Positions 44,558 to 52,390 of a stretch of DNA of 64,000 bases are shown in pieces (positions within the stretch are counted from its first letter, which is position 1; each line of letters opens with the position of its first letter). The notes beneath the pieces were generated by a model. The model searched no databases. It saw only the letters and a program-made list of their open reading frames with translations, and was not told the origin of the DNA. Where the stretch lies: assembly GCF_009193325.2 (NCBI RefSeq), contig NZ_CP059856.1, positions 2,728,001-2,792,000 on the forward strand, given 5' to 3'. Source of the DNA: Bacteroides zhangwenhongii (GTDB lineage Bacteria > Bacteroidota > Bacteroidia > Bacteroidales > Bacteroidaceae). A program made the position numbers and the translations under genes.

Positions 44558-44600
44558 AAAAGTCCTCCGGTCTGGTTCTACGGATCGGAGGACTTTTCTT
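44558..44600 (+). terminator. Terminator originally belonging to the susC-susD operon
   Basis: AAAAGTCCTCCG (44558-44569) pairs with CGGAGGACTTTT (44586-44597) and a T-rich tract follows. Only about 40 bp would lie between the susD stop and this stem if the insertion sequence were removed. The stem sequence resembles that at 37222-37266. Confidence 0.82.
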
Positions 44601-45090
44601 TATTATTATATTTTTCTTTATTATATAAGGCTTACTTGTATCAATTCCCCGTAGCTTTGGAACGTAAAGACCGTATGCTTTATCGGAAACATATAGACGA
44701 GGTAAGCACTTCTCCCGCACAAACTAATCATCGCATACCGTAATACTAATAAAGTCTCCTAATAGAATTAAGATATTACACTTGAGCAACCTCAATAATA
44801 CACAAGTGTAACCATTAAGTCAGACTTGTGCATCATCACGGTTGCCCAACAGCAACAGACTAATCGTAAACAGGCAGGCTAATATAGAACTAATAGACTG
44901 ATGAACAGACTGTTATCCAGAAAGTGCAATTTTATTTCCCAAAAGAGCGAAAACGACCTTATGTTTTCTGTAAACTTACTTTAATTTAGGGGTATTTTCA
45001 GTATTAAGTATCTGATTATAAGCGATGTGACATTTTTGTTTTTCCCCGTATAAAACTTAAAATAAAGACAATTTTGTTGCACTGAAGAAA
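44601..45090. other. Spacer without recognisable genes
   Basis: About 490 AT-rich bases between two terminators. No coding frame is convincing. A short inverted repeat, TTACACTTG (44777-44785) with CAAGTGTAA (44803-44811), and GCAACC/GGTTGC nearby could form a small stem-loop structure. Otherwise nothing is seen. Confidence 0.45.
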
Positions 45091-45138
45091 ATAAGACTGG
45101 GGAAAACTGTCCTTACATACAGCTTTCCCCAGTCTTAT
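45091..45138 (-). terminator. Terminator of the fimbrillin-like operon
   Basis: ATAAGACTGGGGAAA (45091-45105) pairs with TTTCCCCAGTCTTAT (45124-45138), 15 perfect base pairs. It lies 18 bp past the stop of the last gene. On the minus strand it is followed by TTTTCTTC, and on the plus strand AAAAAA. Confidence 0.8.
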
Positions 45139-45155
45139 AAAAAATGAATCTTCTA

Positions 45156-45929
45156 TTATTTTCCTATGGCACCAGCCCAGTCTTTGGCAAAGCGGAAATT
45201 ACCGATACTTCCTTTAAACCCATTACGGTTTCTGAGTGCGACAGACTTCAGACCTGCTTTCAAAGCACCTTCTTCACCAGTAACTACTATATCAGCTTTT
45301 GGCTCGCTCTGTCCCAATTCCGGATCTACAAATAATGAAACTTCATTCTTCGTATAATCTACCTTCAAGACCAATAAATGAGTTTTATTACAATCATAAG
45401 CCATCGGAGCTTCAGCACGTTCTTTCAACAATCCTACTGCAAATTTGATTTTATCATTTCCTTCGCGTCTCACATATACCTGACCACGATTTCCACCACC
45501 TACATAACTGGCACTGGCAGCCAAGAAGTCGGCCAAGTTTGTTCCGACTTTAGAGAAGTTCACCAGACAGGCAATATAATATGTACCTTTAGAATATACT
45601 TTTCCGGATTCAACCAATGAATATACGCTGACACGAGAGCCTTTCACACCTTGCGGAAAACCCAAAGTGATAGATGGTCCCGCTTCACTATATCCCTCAT
45701 AAGTCAACGCCTTTCCTATCGTAGGGCTTACCGATCCTTCAACCGGTTTAGAAGTAAAACCACCACACCAAGTATCTACGTTGATAGGCGCTCTTTTATC
45801 ATTATAAACTGTTTTTTCCAAAACATCACCTTCTTTATAACCTTTCAAGAGGTCATTCTTAACGATTTGAGCATTGGCTGGTAATAGTGTAAACACCGCT
45901 AATGCCATAGATAATACTGCTTTTGTCAT
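45156..45929 (-). CDS. Secreted beta-sandwich (LamG/concanavalin-like) protein
   Basis: 257 residues with a signal peptide (cleavage near PANAQIV) and no lipobox. The mature domain looks like a single lectin-type jelly roll (TWCGGFTSKPVEG, GKALTYEGYS, GTYYIACLVNFSKV, THLLVLKVDYTKNEVSLFVDPEL, and the closing NFRFAKDW). The stretch LVLKVDYTKNEVSLFVDP is typical of LamG-type folds. No catalytic residues are evident. It is the fourth gene of the fimbrillin operon, starting 28 bp after the previous stop, and is probably a secreted or surface binding component; its ligand is unknown. Confidence 0.72.
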   Translation of the reverse strand: MTKAVLSMALAVFTLLPANAQIVKNDLLKGYKEGDVLEKTVYNDKRAPINVDTWCGGFTSKPVEGSVSPTIGKALTYEGYSEAGPSITLGFPQGVKGSRVSVYSLVESGKVYSKGTYYIACLVNFSKVGTNLADFLAASASYVGGGNRGQVYVRREGNDKIKFAVGLLKERAEAPMAYDCNKTHLLVLKVDYTKNEVSLFVDPELGQSEPKADIVVTGEEGALKAGLKSVALRNRNGFKGSIGNFRFAKDWAGAIGK

Positions 45930-45957
45930 AATTTATTCAATTAATTAATTACTTTTA

Positions 45958-47532
45958 TCAGAAAGCAAGAGCAAACCGATAGAAACATTTATCTGTATCT
46001 TTTGCTGCAGTTTCTTTTATAGAATTAGAGCCTAAAACAAGAGAATACATAAGATAATTCGCTCTTTCTGTACTTGACCAATATTCACCAACCTGTAATG
46101 TTTGACCTCCAATTTTAGACAATTGTGAATTTAGAATGTCTGTCTCATCATATAGTATAGTAAGAAGTTCATACTGTGAAGGTAAATACCATTCCGTACT
46201 TACTGTTTTAGGTGTTAATACTTCTCGTCTATAATTTTTCATTTGTTCTATAACATTCATTTTAACAGCAGTATACAATTCTAAAATTTTAGTATTATTA
46301 TAACCTAACATTCTTTTCTGTTCAGGATAATTATAGCCATAAATTGAAATATAATCATCACTAAACGATTGTTCTTTAAGCCAATCATTAATAAAGAACC
46401 TCCTTGTATCAGACCAAAGTATAGCCTCATCATAAGTTTCGTTCCCTAAAGATACAACTAATCCATGAGTACAATTCGCATGTTCTCTTAATAATACATC
46501 CTGGTCTGCCGTATACCCATCCGTAGGATTCTCCATTTTATTATACAAAACAGAAGGCTGAGGATTTCCCACATAATAAACCACGCCAATACATCCTTTG
46601 ACCGAAGGATTTTCATCTGTCACAGAGACAATGTTACCATCTGCATAATAAAAATCACCCACCTGCAAATGATGTTTCTTTTCCTGATGACCACCATCAA
46701 CAACAAAGCGTTTATATTTGCCTTGCTCCATTTTACCTTCTGTCACTAATGAACATTTCTTTCCATTATAATACCCTGTAATCGTTTCTGCAGACGACGG
46801 TTTTCTCAACAGGCGATACTCATCCTTAGCTGCATCATAATAAGGTAATATTTTCTCTTCTTCTATCTCAAACGAAATACTCGCCGGATTCGGTTTCGCA
46901 ATATAAGGAGTTTCTTCCGGAAGTACCGTTCCCTCTGCATCCGTAAATAGATAATGTGTAGAAGGCAACTTCACCACAACCAAACTCATACGATGCGATA
47001 ATTGAAAACTCAATGAATAATTTCCATTTTCACCAATTAGCTCCGTCTTACCCGAAGTCATCAAATCCTGTTTTGCGTACTCTTTCTGGTCACTTTGTGC
47101 ATTAGTCAAATTCCAACTATCCACAAGAGGAGTAAAGAAATCCTCTCCCTGCAAATCAGTTTTACCTGTCATATCTGCTTGATAAGGATAATACGCATAA
47201 AATACTACACCCTCCAATCTTTCATCATATAATATCGGTTTACCCGACCAACTAGAACCATTGTAAGTGAGCAGCATATTATTTATTTCATCCATAATCA
47301 CACCATTCTTCACTGCGAACAGTCCTAATTGATCACCCTGCGTGAAGGTAGTCACAAATCCTTTGTCAGCCGTGCGCGTCTGCGATTCACTACTTACCAA
47401 CCCTGCATCAGTCACATTCAATACAACCAGATTTTGCTGATTTACTTGTGTTTCTTCATCCTGTGAGCAGCTTGCACAACCCAATGCCAACACTGCCAAC
47501 AACAGTTTTTGTATAAATTTATATTGTTTCAT
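45958..47532 (-). CDS. Fimbrillin-family lipoprotein with C-terminal FISUMP/DUF1566-like domain
   Basis: 524 residues; lipobox LALGCASC-type, lipidated Cys near 19-22. Residues 30-330 are fimbrillin-like (FTQGDQLGLFAVKNG, VFYAYYPYQADMTGK, LSFQLSHRMSLVVVKLP), and the C-terminal 190 residues are FISUMP-like (EWYLPSQYELLTILYDE, GEYWSSTERANYLMYSL, CFYRFALAF). Such proteins form or tip surface fibres in Bacteroidales, or act as surface adhesins. It is third in an operon driven by a pectin-type promoter, which suggests a glycan-binding role in this locus. Confidence 0.83.
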   Translation of the reverse strand: MKQYKFIQKLLLAVLALGCASCSQDEETQVNQQNLVVLNVTDAGLVSSESQTRTADKGFVTTFTQGDQLGLFAVKNGVIMDEINNMLLTYNGSSWSGKPILYDERLEGVVFYAYYPYQADMTGKTDLQGEDFFTPLVDSWNLTNAQSDQKEYAKQDLMTSGKTELIGENGNYSLSFQLSHRMSLVVVKLPSTHYLFTDAEGTVLPEETPYIAKPNPASISFEIEEEKILPYYDAAKDEYRLLRKPSSAETITGYYNGKKCSLVTEGKMEQGKYKRFVVDGGHQEKKHHLQVGDFYYADGNIVSVTDENPSVKGCIGVVYYVGNPQPSVLYNKMENPTDGYTADQDVLLREHANCTHGLVVSLGNETYDEAILWSDTRRFFINDWLKEQSFSDDYISIYGYNYPEQKRMLGYNNTKILELYTAVKMNVIEQMKNYRREVLTPKTVSTEWYLPSQYELLTILYDETDILNSQLSKIGGQTLQVGEYWSSTERANYLMYSLVLGSNSIKETAAKDTDKCFYRFALAF

Positions 47533-47554
47533 ATCCGATTCTTAGTTTTGAATA

Positions 47555-48445
47555 TTACTCTGCATCATCAGTTCCTTCCACTGATTCATCATCACCATCC
47601 CATGACGCTGAATTCTTCTCTACTTCCACCACGAGTCCCGGTTTTCCTACTCCTATATTATATGTATACTGGTGTCCGCTTTCCAAAATTCCTTCACCAT
47701 TGCCCGGTGTATGGGTAAACTTTCTCCCATCTTTCAACTCTACCTGAAAAAACAGTTTACCTGACATATCCTGAGGAACCGTCAACATCCGATAAGAAGC
47801 AACATAATCTTTTCTAACTTCCGATACAAACGGATGCATCACGGAAGTCTCCACACCCTCCGCAGGGCTGATCTTCCCTTCGGAAATAGTTGCTTTAGTC
47901 ACAGTTCTTACAGTAAATACCGCACCTTCCAAATCTTTCTCTGATACCGTATCGTCATCTCCTTTTACATTAATAATCAACTTAACCGTTCCATGACGGA
48001 AAGTAAGTTTCCGATCGCTACGGAATTTCATCTTTTCATACGCATAAAGGAAATCCGCCTGATTGTACGCCTCTTCAATAGTCTGATCTTCCGGTACAGA
48101 CCATCCGGTCAGCAATGTCTCCGAAGCCGGATACCAGGCAAATAAAGTCTCTTCCTCCGTAGTTGTGTACCAATAAAGAGGATCGTTATTCTTGGCTATC
48201 ATTTCCTTGGAAGCCAAAACCTCATATAATTTCTGCGTAACGCCATCATAAAGAGATATTTCCTCTCCACCATTCCAAGAGGTCTTTTCTCCAATAGCAC
48301 GGGTAAAGGTCATATCCGCCTTTTCCGCCATCAATTCTACCGGATACTTATTATTCTGAAAGTCATCTTCTGCCATATCGGTACACGCTCCGAAGAAACC
48401 TGTTACCATCAATAAGCAAGAAAGGGCTAATTTATTTCTTTTCAT
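47555..48445 (-). CDS. Fimbrillin-family lipoprotein
   Basis: 296 residues from the ATG at 48445, which directly precedes the basic signal peptide (MKRNKLALSC); an ATG nine codons upstream is possible. Lipobox GFFGACTDM. The body has fimbrillin signatures: TSWNGGEEISLYDG, LFAWYPASETLLTGW, LTFRHGTVKLIINV and the terminal YTYNIGVGKPGLVVE, with a Glu/Asp-rich tail. Second gene of the four-gene operon; the upstream stop is 34 bp away. It is probably surface exposed. Confidence 0.82.
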   Translation of the reverse strand: MKRNKLALSCLLMVTGFFGACTDMAEDDFQNNKYPVELMAEKADMTFTRAIGEKTSWNGGEEISLYDGVTQKLYEVLASKEMIAKNNDPLYWYTTTEEETLFAWYPASETLLTGWSVPEDQTIEEAYNQADFLYAYEKMKFRSDRKLTFRHGTVKLIINVKGDDDTVSEKDLEGAVFTVRTVTKATISEGKISPAEGVETSVMHPFVSEVRKDYVASYRMLTVPQDMSGKLFFQVELKDGRKFTHTPGNGEGILESGHQYTYNIGVGKPGLVVEVEKNSASWDGDDESVEGTDDAE

Positions 48446-48479
48446 ACCGTTCTTTTTTTGAATCCTTATCATGCTTTAT

Positions 48480-49430
48480 TCACTCTGTCACTGACGCTGT
48501 CACATCCTTGTCACTTTCCACAACCCAATCGGCAATTTCAGCAGTCTTAATAGTCATGGCAGGATTTTCAAATGTCACATTGTAAGGATATGCATGACCG
48601 GCCAACAGATTTTGTGCAGGAACATATTCAGTATAAGTCTCATTATTCATTCTGACTTCCAACAACACATTTTCAGTCATTTCTTGCGGGAACAGGATGA
48701 TGGAAACATTCATTTCCCCTTCCGACGGTTTGGTTACATCCACTGTCAACTCAGAATCGGGAGTAGATCCTTCTTTAGCAACCGCCTCTCCGGTATTCAC
48801 ATCAAATGTACCTTCCAGTTGCAGACTTTTCAGATGTACAGTCATATCATTCAATGTAGCACCATTCTTTGCCGCGAAACGAAGAATGATTTTAGCCATC
48901 CGATGTGTAAAATTAAATGTTACGGGAGAATCCGCATATACTTCGGTAGCCTCTGCGAAAAGGAAGTCAATCTGAGGTTGTTTATCGGCAGACTGGTCTG
49001 CTCCGCTTATTTTCTTTGTTATCACTCCTTCTTCTCCCGGCAAAGTACCGTTCTCTCCCTGATAAGGATAATACGCCGCCAATGTGTATGCGCCATCACC
49101 CTTCAAACGGATATTGTTATCCACAGAACCTTCGTTCACAACACGGAATGCATTACCATTGTCTTTACGATACTGAATATTGATATAAGTATCGACTGCA
49201 TTACCACTCGCCGGTCCGTCCACAGTGACTCCGATACGGTCGTCAGCTCCCCAGCTTGAGCCGACAGCACGGGTATTCTGAACATCAGTCGCATCATTGA
49301 TAGTCCCCAAAATCTCGATTGGATTATAAGCACGGTCCGCTTTTCCCGATTCATCATCACTACAAGCTGTAAAAGCCAATGATACTGCCATAGCGGCAGC
49401 CAGATACATGTTTTTCATTGATGTCTTCAT
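48480..49430 (-). CDS. Fimbrillin-family lipoprotein, first gene of the fimbrillin operon
   Basis: 316 residues from the ATG at 49430. The frame extends 32 codons further upstream, but that part covers the -7 box and lacks a signal peptide. Signal peptide MKTSMKNMYLAAAMAVSLAF, lipobox FTACSDDES. Fimbrillin features: SWGADDRIGVTVDG, AYYPYQGENGTLPG, VTFNFTHRMAKIILRF and the C-terminal GHAYPYNVTFENPAMTI. Together with the next two genes it resembles paralogous fimbrillin clusters. Expression under the GTAC-type promoter links it to rhamnogalacturonan use. Confidence 0.85.
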   Translation of the reverse strand: MKTSMKNMYLAAAMAVSLAFTACSDDESGKADRAYNPIEILGTINDATDVQNTRAVGSSWGADDRIGVTVDGPASGNAVDTYINIQYRKDNGNAFRVVNEGSVDNNIRLKGDGAYTLAAYYPYQGENGTLPGEEGVITKKISGADQSADKQPQIDFLFAEATEVYADSPVTFNFTHRMAKIILRFAAKNGATLNDMTVHLKSLQLEGTFDVNTGEAVAKEGSTPDSELTVDVTKPSEGEMNVSIILFPQEMTENVLLEVRMNNETYTEYVPAQNLLAGHAYPYNVTFENPAMTIKTAEIADWVVESDKDVTASVTE

Positions 49431-49462
49431 TTTTAAGTTATTATTTTCCGATTGTTTTTTTG

Positions 49463-49506
49463 CAAATGTAAGCCTACTTATTGAAGTGCACAATGGACGA
49501 TTGTAC
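49463..49506 (-). promoter_or_regulatory. Fimbrillin operon promoter with GTAC element
   Basis: On the minus strand TACATTTG (-7) lies at 49470-49463. CGTACAATCG places GTAC at 49506, 36 nt upstream. The core and distance equal those at 24775-24818. Confidence 0.72.
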
Positions 49507-49540
49507 GCAAATGACTTGGTAATCATCCATTGCTCCCTCT

Positions 49541-50821
49541 TTAATTACCGTCCGGTTTTTCTATCTCCGTAAATGGACATAAATTCCATTTGAAAGTTTC
49601 AAATTTATCCGGTTGGGCAGGGTTGAATCCTTTATAATCTGCTCTCAAATAATTGGCAATATCCAATTTTGCCTTTTTCATTCCTTCCACCACACACTTC
49701 GCAGTCTCATAAGCGCCATACGTACTGAAATGAGAATTATCCTTGAACTCTCTCGTTTGTCCGGGAAAAGTTCCTGCCGGATAGTGAACATATAATTTCA
49801 TGGAGCCGTCAACTCCTAAAGCATCACAAAGCATGGTTGTCATCCCATTAAGCTCTATCAAAGGAATATTCTCCTTTTGTGCTACCCAACGAATGGCGTC
49901 CGGATATTCCCCATGCGTATTTACAGATTTTCCTTCTTTGTCAAAACGACGGCGACAAGTAGGAGTGACCAGCACCGGATTGGCTCCCTTAGCACGGGCC
50001 TCATCAATAAATATTTTCAGATTATAGACAAAAGAAAAGTAAGCCCCTGTTCCCGGTTGCTTCTGCTTTTGATCATTATGACCGAATTCAACGAGAAGAT
50101 AATCTCCTTTTTTAATCTGGGACATGATTTTTTTCAAACGGTTGCCACTGATAAAGGTATTAGCGGACAAACCGGATTCGGCATGATTGGCTATGCACAC
50201 TTTATCCGTGAAGAAACGGGGAATCATTTGTCCCCAAGCTCCCCAAGGTTCATTGTCGTAGTCCACAACCGTTGAATTGCCACAAAGATAAACGGTCGGA
50301 ACATTCTCCACAGGTTCTATTATTAAAGAGTTCAAACGGGGAGATTCTCCGTTAAATTCCAGTGTCAGTTTATCATCCCAATTAAGTTTATTCTTCTCAC
50401 GGGATTTGATACGTACTCTCTCTTTCCCGGATATTTTAATATTACGCTTATTAATTGTAAACGTCTCTGTTTTCAATTCCCCTTTCTTGGTAGACAGGTT
50501 TTCTATAAACAAACGGCGCGACTCACCACGTACCGTAGTGCTGGCGGGTTCATTCTTACTGCCTATTACCACTGTCACTTTATAATTTCCATCAGGAACA
50601 TTCACCGAAAAGAAGAAAGGTTTGTTACTTTTGCCATCCCATGCGGGTTGTAAATCATACCCATAGCCTTGTTCATTGTTAAACAAAGTCTGAGGCGTAA
50701 CCTTCAAATATCCCTCCTTTACTTTCTTATCCGAACTAAAATCGAACTTATAGGTCTGCTTTTGGGCAACACATATCGTTGCAACCAGTAAAACATTTAG
50801 CAATAATGCAATCTTTTTCAT
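49541..50821 (-). CDS. CE12-type rhamnogalacturonan acetylesterase
   Basis: 426 residues from the ATG at 50821, at the start of the signal peptide (cleavage near CVAQKQ). An N-terminal beta-sandwich (about 22-170, KFDFSSDKKVKEGYLKV) is of the malectin/galactose-binding kind. The SGNH hydrolase domain has Ser183 (LCGNSTVVDYD), the Gly in ESGLSA, Asn249 (EFGHNDQ), and Asp361 with His364 (DNSHFSTYGA), the complete catalytic set. It deacetylates galacturonic acid in rhamnogalacturonan-I so that lyases can reach the backbone. Confidence 0.92.
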   Translation of the reverse strand: MKKIALLLNVLLVATICVAQKQTYKFDFSSDKKVKEGYLKVTPQTLFNNEQGYGYDLQPAWDGKSNKPFFFSVNVPDGNYKVTVVIGSKNEPASTTVRGESRRLFIENLSTKKGELKTETFTINKRNIKISGKERVRIKSREKNKLNWDDKLTLEFNGESPRLNSLIIEPVENVPTVYLCGNSTVVDYDNEPWGAWGQMIPRFFTDKVCIANHAESGLSANTFISGNRLKKIMSQIKKGDYLLVEFGHNDQKQKQPGTGAYFSFVYNLKIFIDEARAKGANPVLVTPTCRRRFDKEGKSVNTHGEYPDAIRWVAQKENIPLIELNGMTTMLCDALGVDGSMKLYVHYPAGTFPGQTREFKDNSHFSTYGAYETAKCVVEGMKKAKLDIANYLRADYKGFNPAQPDKFETFKWNLCPFTEIEKPDGN

Positions 50822-50873
50822 TATATCTGAATTATTTAAAGTTGAACATTTCATCGCGTTCTCTCAATTATCG

Positions 50874-50917
50874 CAAAGATAGCGGGAATCAGGTAATCGG
50901 ATAATGGAAAATTATAC
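50874..50917 (-). promoter_or_regulatory. CE12 gene promoter with GTAT variant of the element
   Basis: On the minus strand TATCTTTG (-7) lies at 50881-50874. CGTATAAT puts GTAT at 50917, 36 nt upstream, one base from the consensus GTAC. Confidence 0.58.
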
Positions 50918-50990
50918 GTTAATGCAGGGAGGATTATCCATTCGCGGATTTTCCTGTCCCCCAAAGCCTGGTTCTTCTACATATATACAA

Positions 50991-51041
50991 AAACGGTTGA
51001 AAGCCAATGCATCTTTTCCGATGAATTGTTTTCAACCGTTT
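50991..51041 (-). terminator. Terminator of the GH105 gene
   Basis: AAACGGTTGAAA (50991-51002) pairs with TTTCAACCGTTT (51030-51041). On the minus strand the stem runs into TTTTTGTAT. Confidence 0.78.
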
Positions 51042-51081
51042 CAATAAAATACAGTTGGTTTCTTTATTACTTAAAGAATGC

Positions 51082-52203
51082 TTATTTCAGTTTATACACT
51101 TCCGTTCCGGCAAGCAGGAAACAACCTACACCGTAATCTTCAAAATCAGGTACACTCTTATAAGTCACCGGTTGTCCGTCTTTCGGTTCTTTACCTGTCC
51201 CTTGAACATAGCCCAAGAATCCGTTCGGATGGACAGCGTCTTTTACCATAGCATTCCATGCTTTCAAGAGAATGGGCAGGTATTCACTACGGTCCAACAA
51301 GCCATTACGCACTCCCCAAGCCATTCCATATACAAAAAGAGCCGTTCCGGAAGTTTCTTTTCCACCGAAGTTGGTAGGATCATGCAGGCTGACATTCCAG
51401 AAACCATCTTCACGCTGGCATTTCTTCAATGCCTTACTCATGGTAAGGAAATCATTTATATAATCCTGACGATGCAGCTCGTCTGACGGGATCTCGTTCA
51501 GCACACGTACCAAAGCGGCATATACCCATCCGTTGCCACGACTCCAATAGCAGTCTTCACCGTTCGGTTCCTTATAAGGAGGATTAAAATCCTGATCGCG
51601 CCACCACAAGCCGTCCTTCTGATTGAACATACCCGTTTCGTCATGCTGGCTGCGTGTATAGTAATACATATCCCACATCTTATCATAATATTTCTGCTCT
51701 CCGGTCATTTTTCCGAATTTGGCAAAAATAGGCATTGCCATCTGTACGGCGTCAATCCACCACCAGTCATTGACTTGCGGAGTATTTACCAGCATATCAA
51801 TGGATAGTTTGATATTCTTAATCATCTCCGGTTGGGGACAGATATTATATAAATCAATATAGGTTTGTCCGCAGCAATGGTCATCGGCATTGCGGGTAGT
51901 GTTGCCATTACGCATTCCCCATTTATGGAAAGCTGCCCAATCATAAGCATATTCATAATAATCCTCGCGCGGATAGATAGAATGGAGCGACATCAGTCCT
52001 TCATAATAAACACCTCGTGTCCAAATATTGCTCGGACGTACACGGCCGTAAAAACTGGGAATCGTGTAATCGGCATACTTTTTCATAAAGTAACCGTTCA
52101 CTTTTTTCATGACTTCCAGCGTTTCCTTCCGGTCGGGCAAAGATTGGGCACTGACAGAAACCGTCAACGCAAGAAAGAATAAGAGCACTAAATTATTTTT
52201 CAT
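51082..52203 (-). CDS. GH105 unsaturated rhamnogalacturonyl hydrolase
   Basis: 373 residues with a signal peptide (cleavage near VSAQSLP). The (alpha/alpha)6-barrel family 105 pattern runs through the protein: RGVYYEGLMSLHSIYPREDYY, the block NADDHCCGQTYIDLY with the likely catalytic Asp, WWWIDAVQMAMPIFAKFGKMTG, GLWWRDQDF, and YWSRGNGWVYAALVRVL. YteR/YesR-type enzymes hydrate and release the unsaturated galacturonate left by lyases at the non-reducing end of rhamnogalacturonan oligosaccharides. Probably periplasmic. It is divergent from the GH106 gene with shared GTAC elements. Confidence 0.95.
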   Translation of the reverse strand: MKNNLVLLFFLALTVSVSAQSLPDRKETLEVMKKVNGYFMKKYADYTIPSFYGRVRPSNIWTRGVYYEGLMSLHSIYPREDYYEYAYDWAAFHKWGMRNGNTTRNADDHCCGQTYIDLYNICPQPEMIKNIKLSIDMLVNTPQVNDWWWIDAVQMAMPIFAKFGKMTGEQKYYDKMWDMYYYTRSQHDETGMFNQKDGLWWRDQDFNPPYKEPNGEDCYWSRGNGWVYAALVRVLNEIPSDELHRQDYINDFLTMSKALKKCQREDGFWNVSLHDPTNFGGKETSGTALFVYGMAWGVRNGLLDRSEYLPILLKAWNAMVKDAVHPNGFLGYVQGTGKEPKDGQPVTYKSVPDFEDYGVGCFLLAGTEVYKLK

Positions 52204-52237
52204 GTGTATTCAAAATGATTAATTAAACTTCATGCCG

Positions 52238-52281
52238 CAAAAGTAGATGGATTAATCGTACGAAACAATGTACATTTGTAC
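52238..52281 (-). promoter_or_regulatory. GH105 promoter with GTAC elements
   Basis: On the minus strand TACTTTTG (-7) lies at 52245-52238, and GTAC begins at 52281, 36 nt upstream. Further GTAC copies occupy 52258-52261 and 52270-52273. Confidence 0.68.
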
Positions 52282-52297
52282 ATAATTCTATGTATTA

Positions 52298-52340
52298 GTA
52301 CAAATATGCATTTTTTTGAGGAAAGAATGCCGTAATTTAG
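52298..52340 (+). promoter_or_regulatory. GH106 promoter with GTAC element
   Basis: GTAC at 52298 lies 35 nt upstream of a -7-like TAATTTAG at 52333-52340. Other GTAC copies at 52258, 52270 and 52278 are shared with the divergent GH105 promoter. Confidence 0.6.
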
Positions 52341-52390
52341 CAACGTGAAAAGAAACAGCCTCACAAAGCTAATGATACATATATAAAAAC

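Noticed and set aside
44535..44720. Minus-strand 61-codon frame next to the insertion sequence
   Set aside because: It runs through the susC-susD terminator stem and through the target duplication, so its C-terminus is encoded by a hairpin; probably not a gene.
49431..49526. N-terminal extension of the first fimbrillin gene
   Set aside because: The extra 32 codons overlap the -7 box, and the signal peptide begins only at the ATG at 49430.
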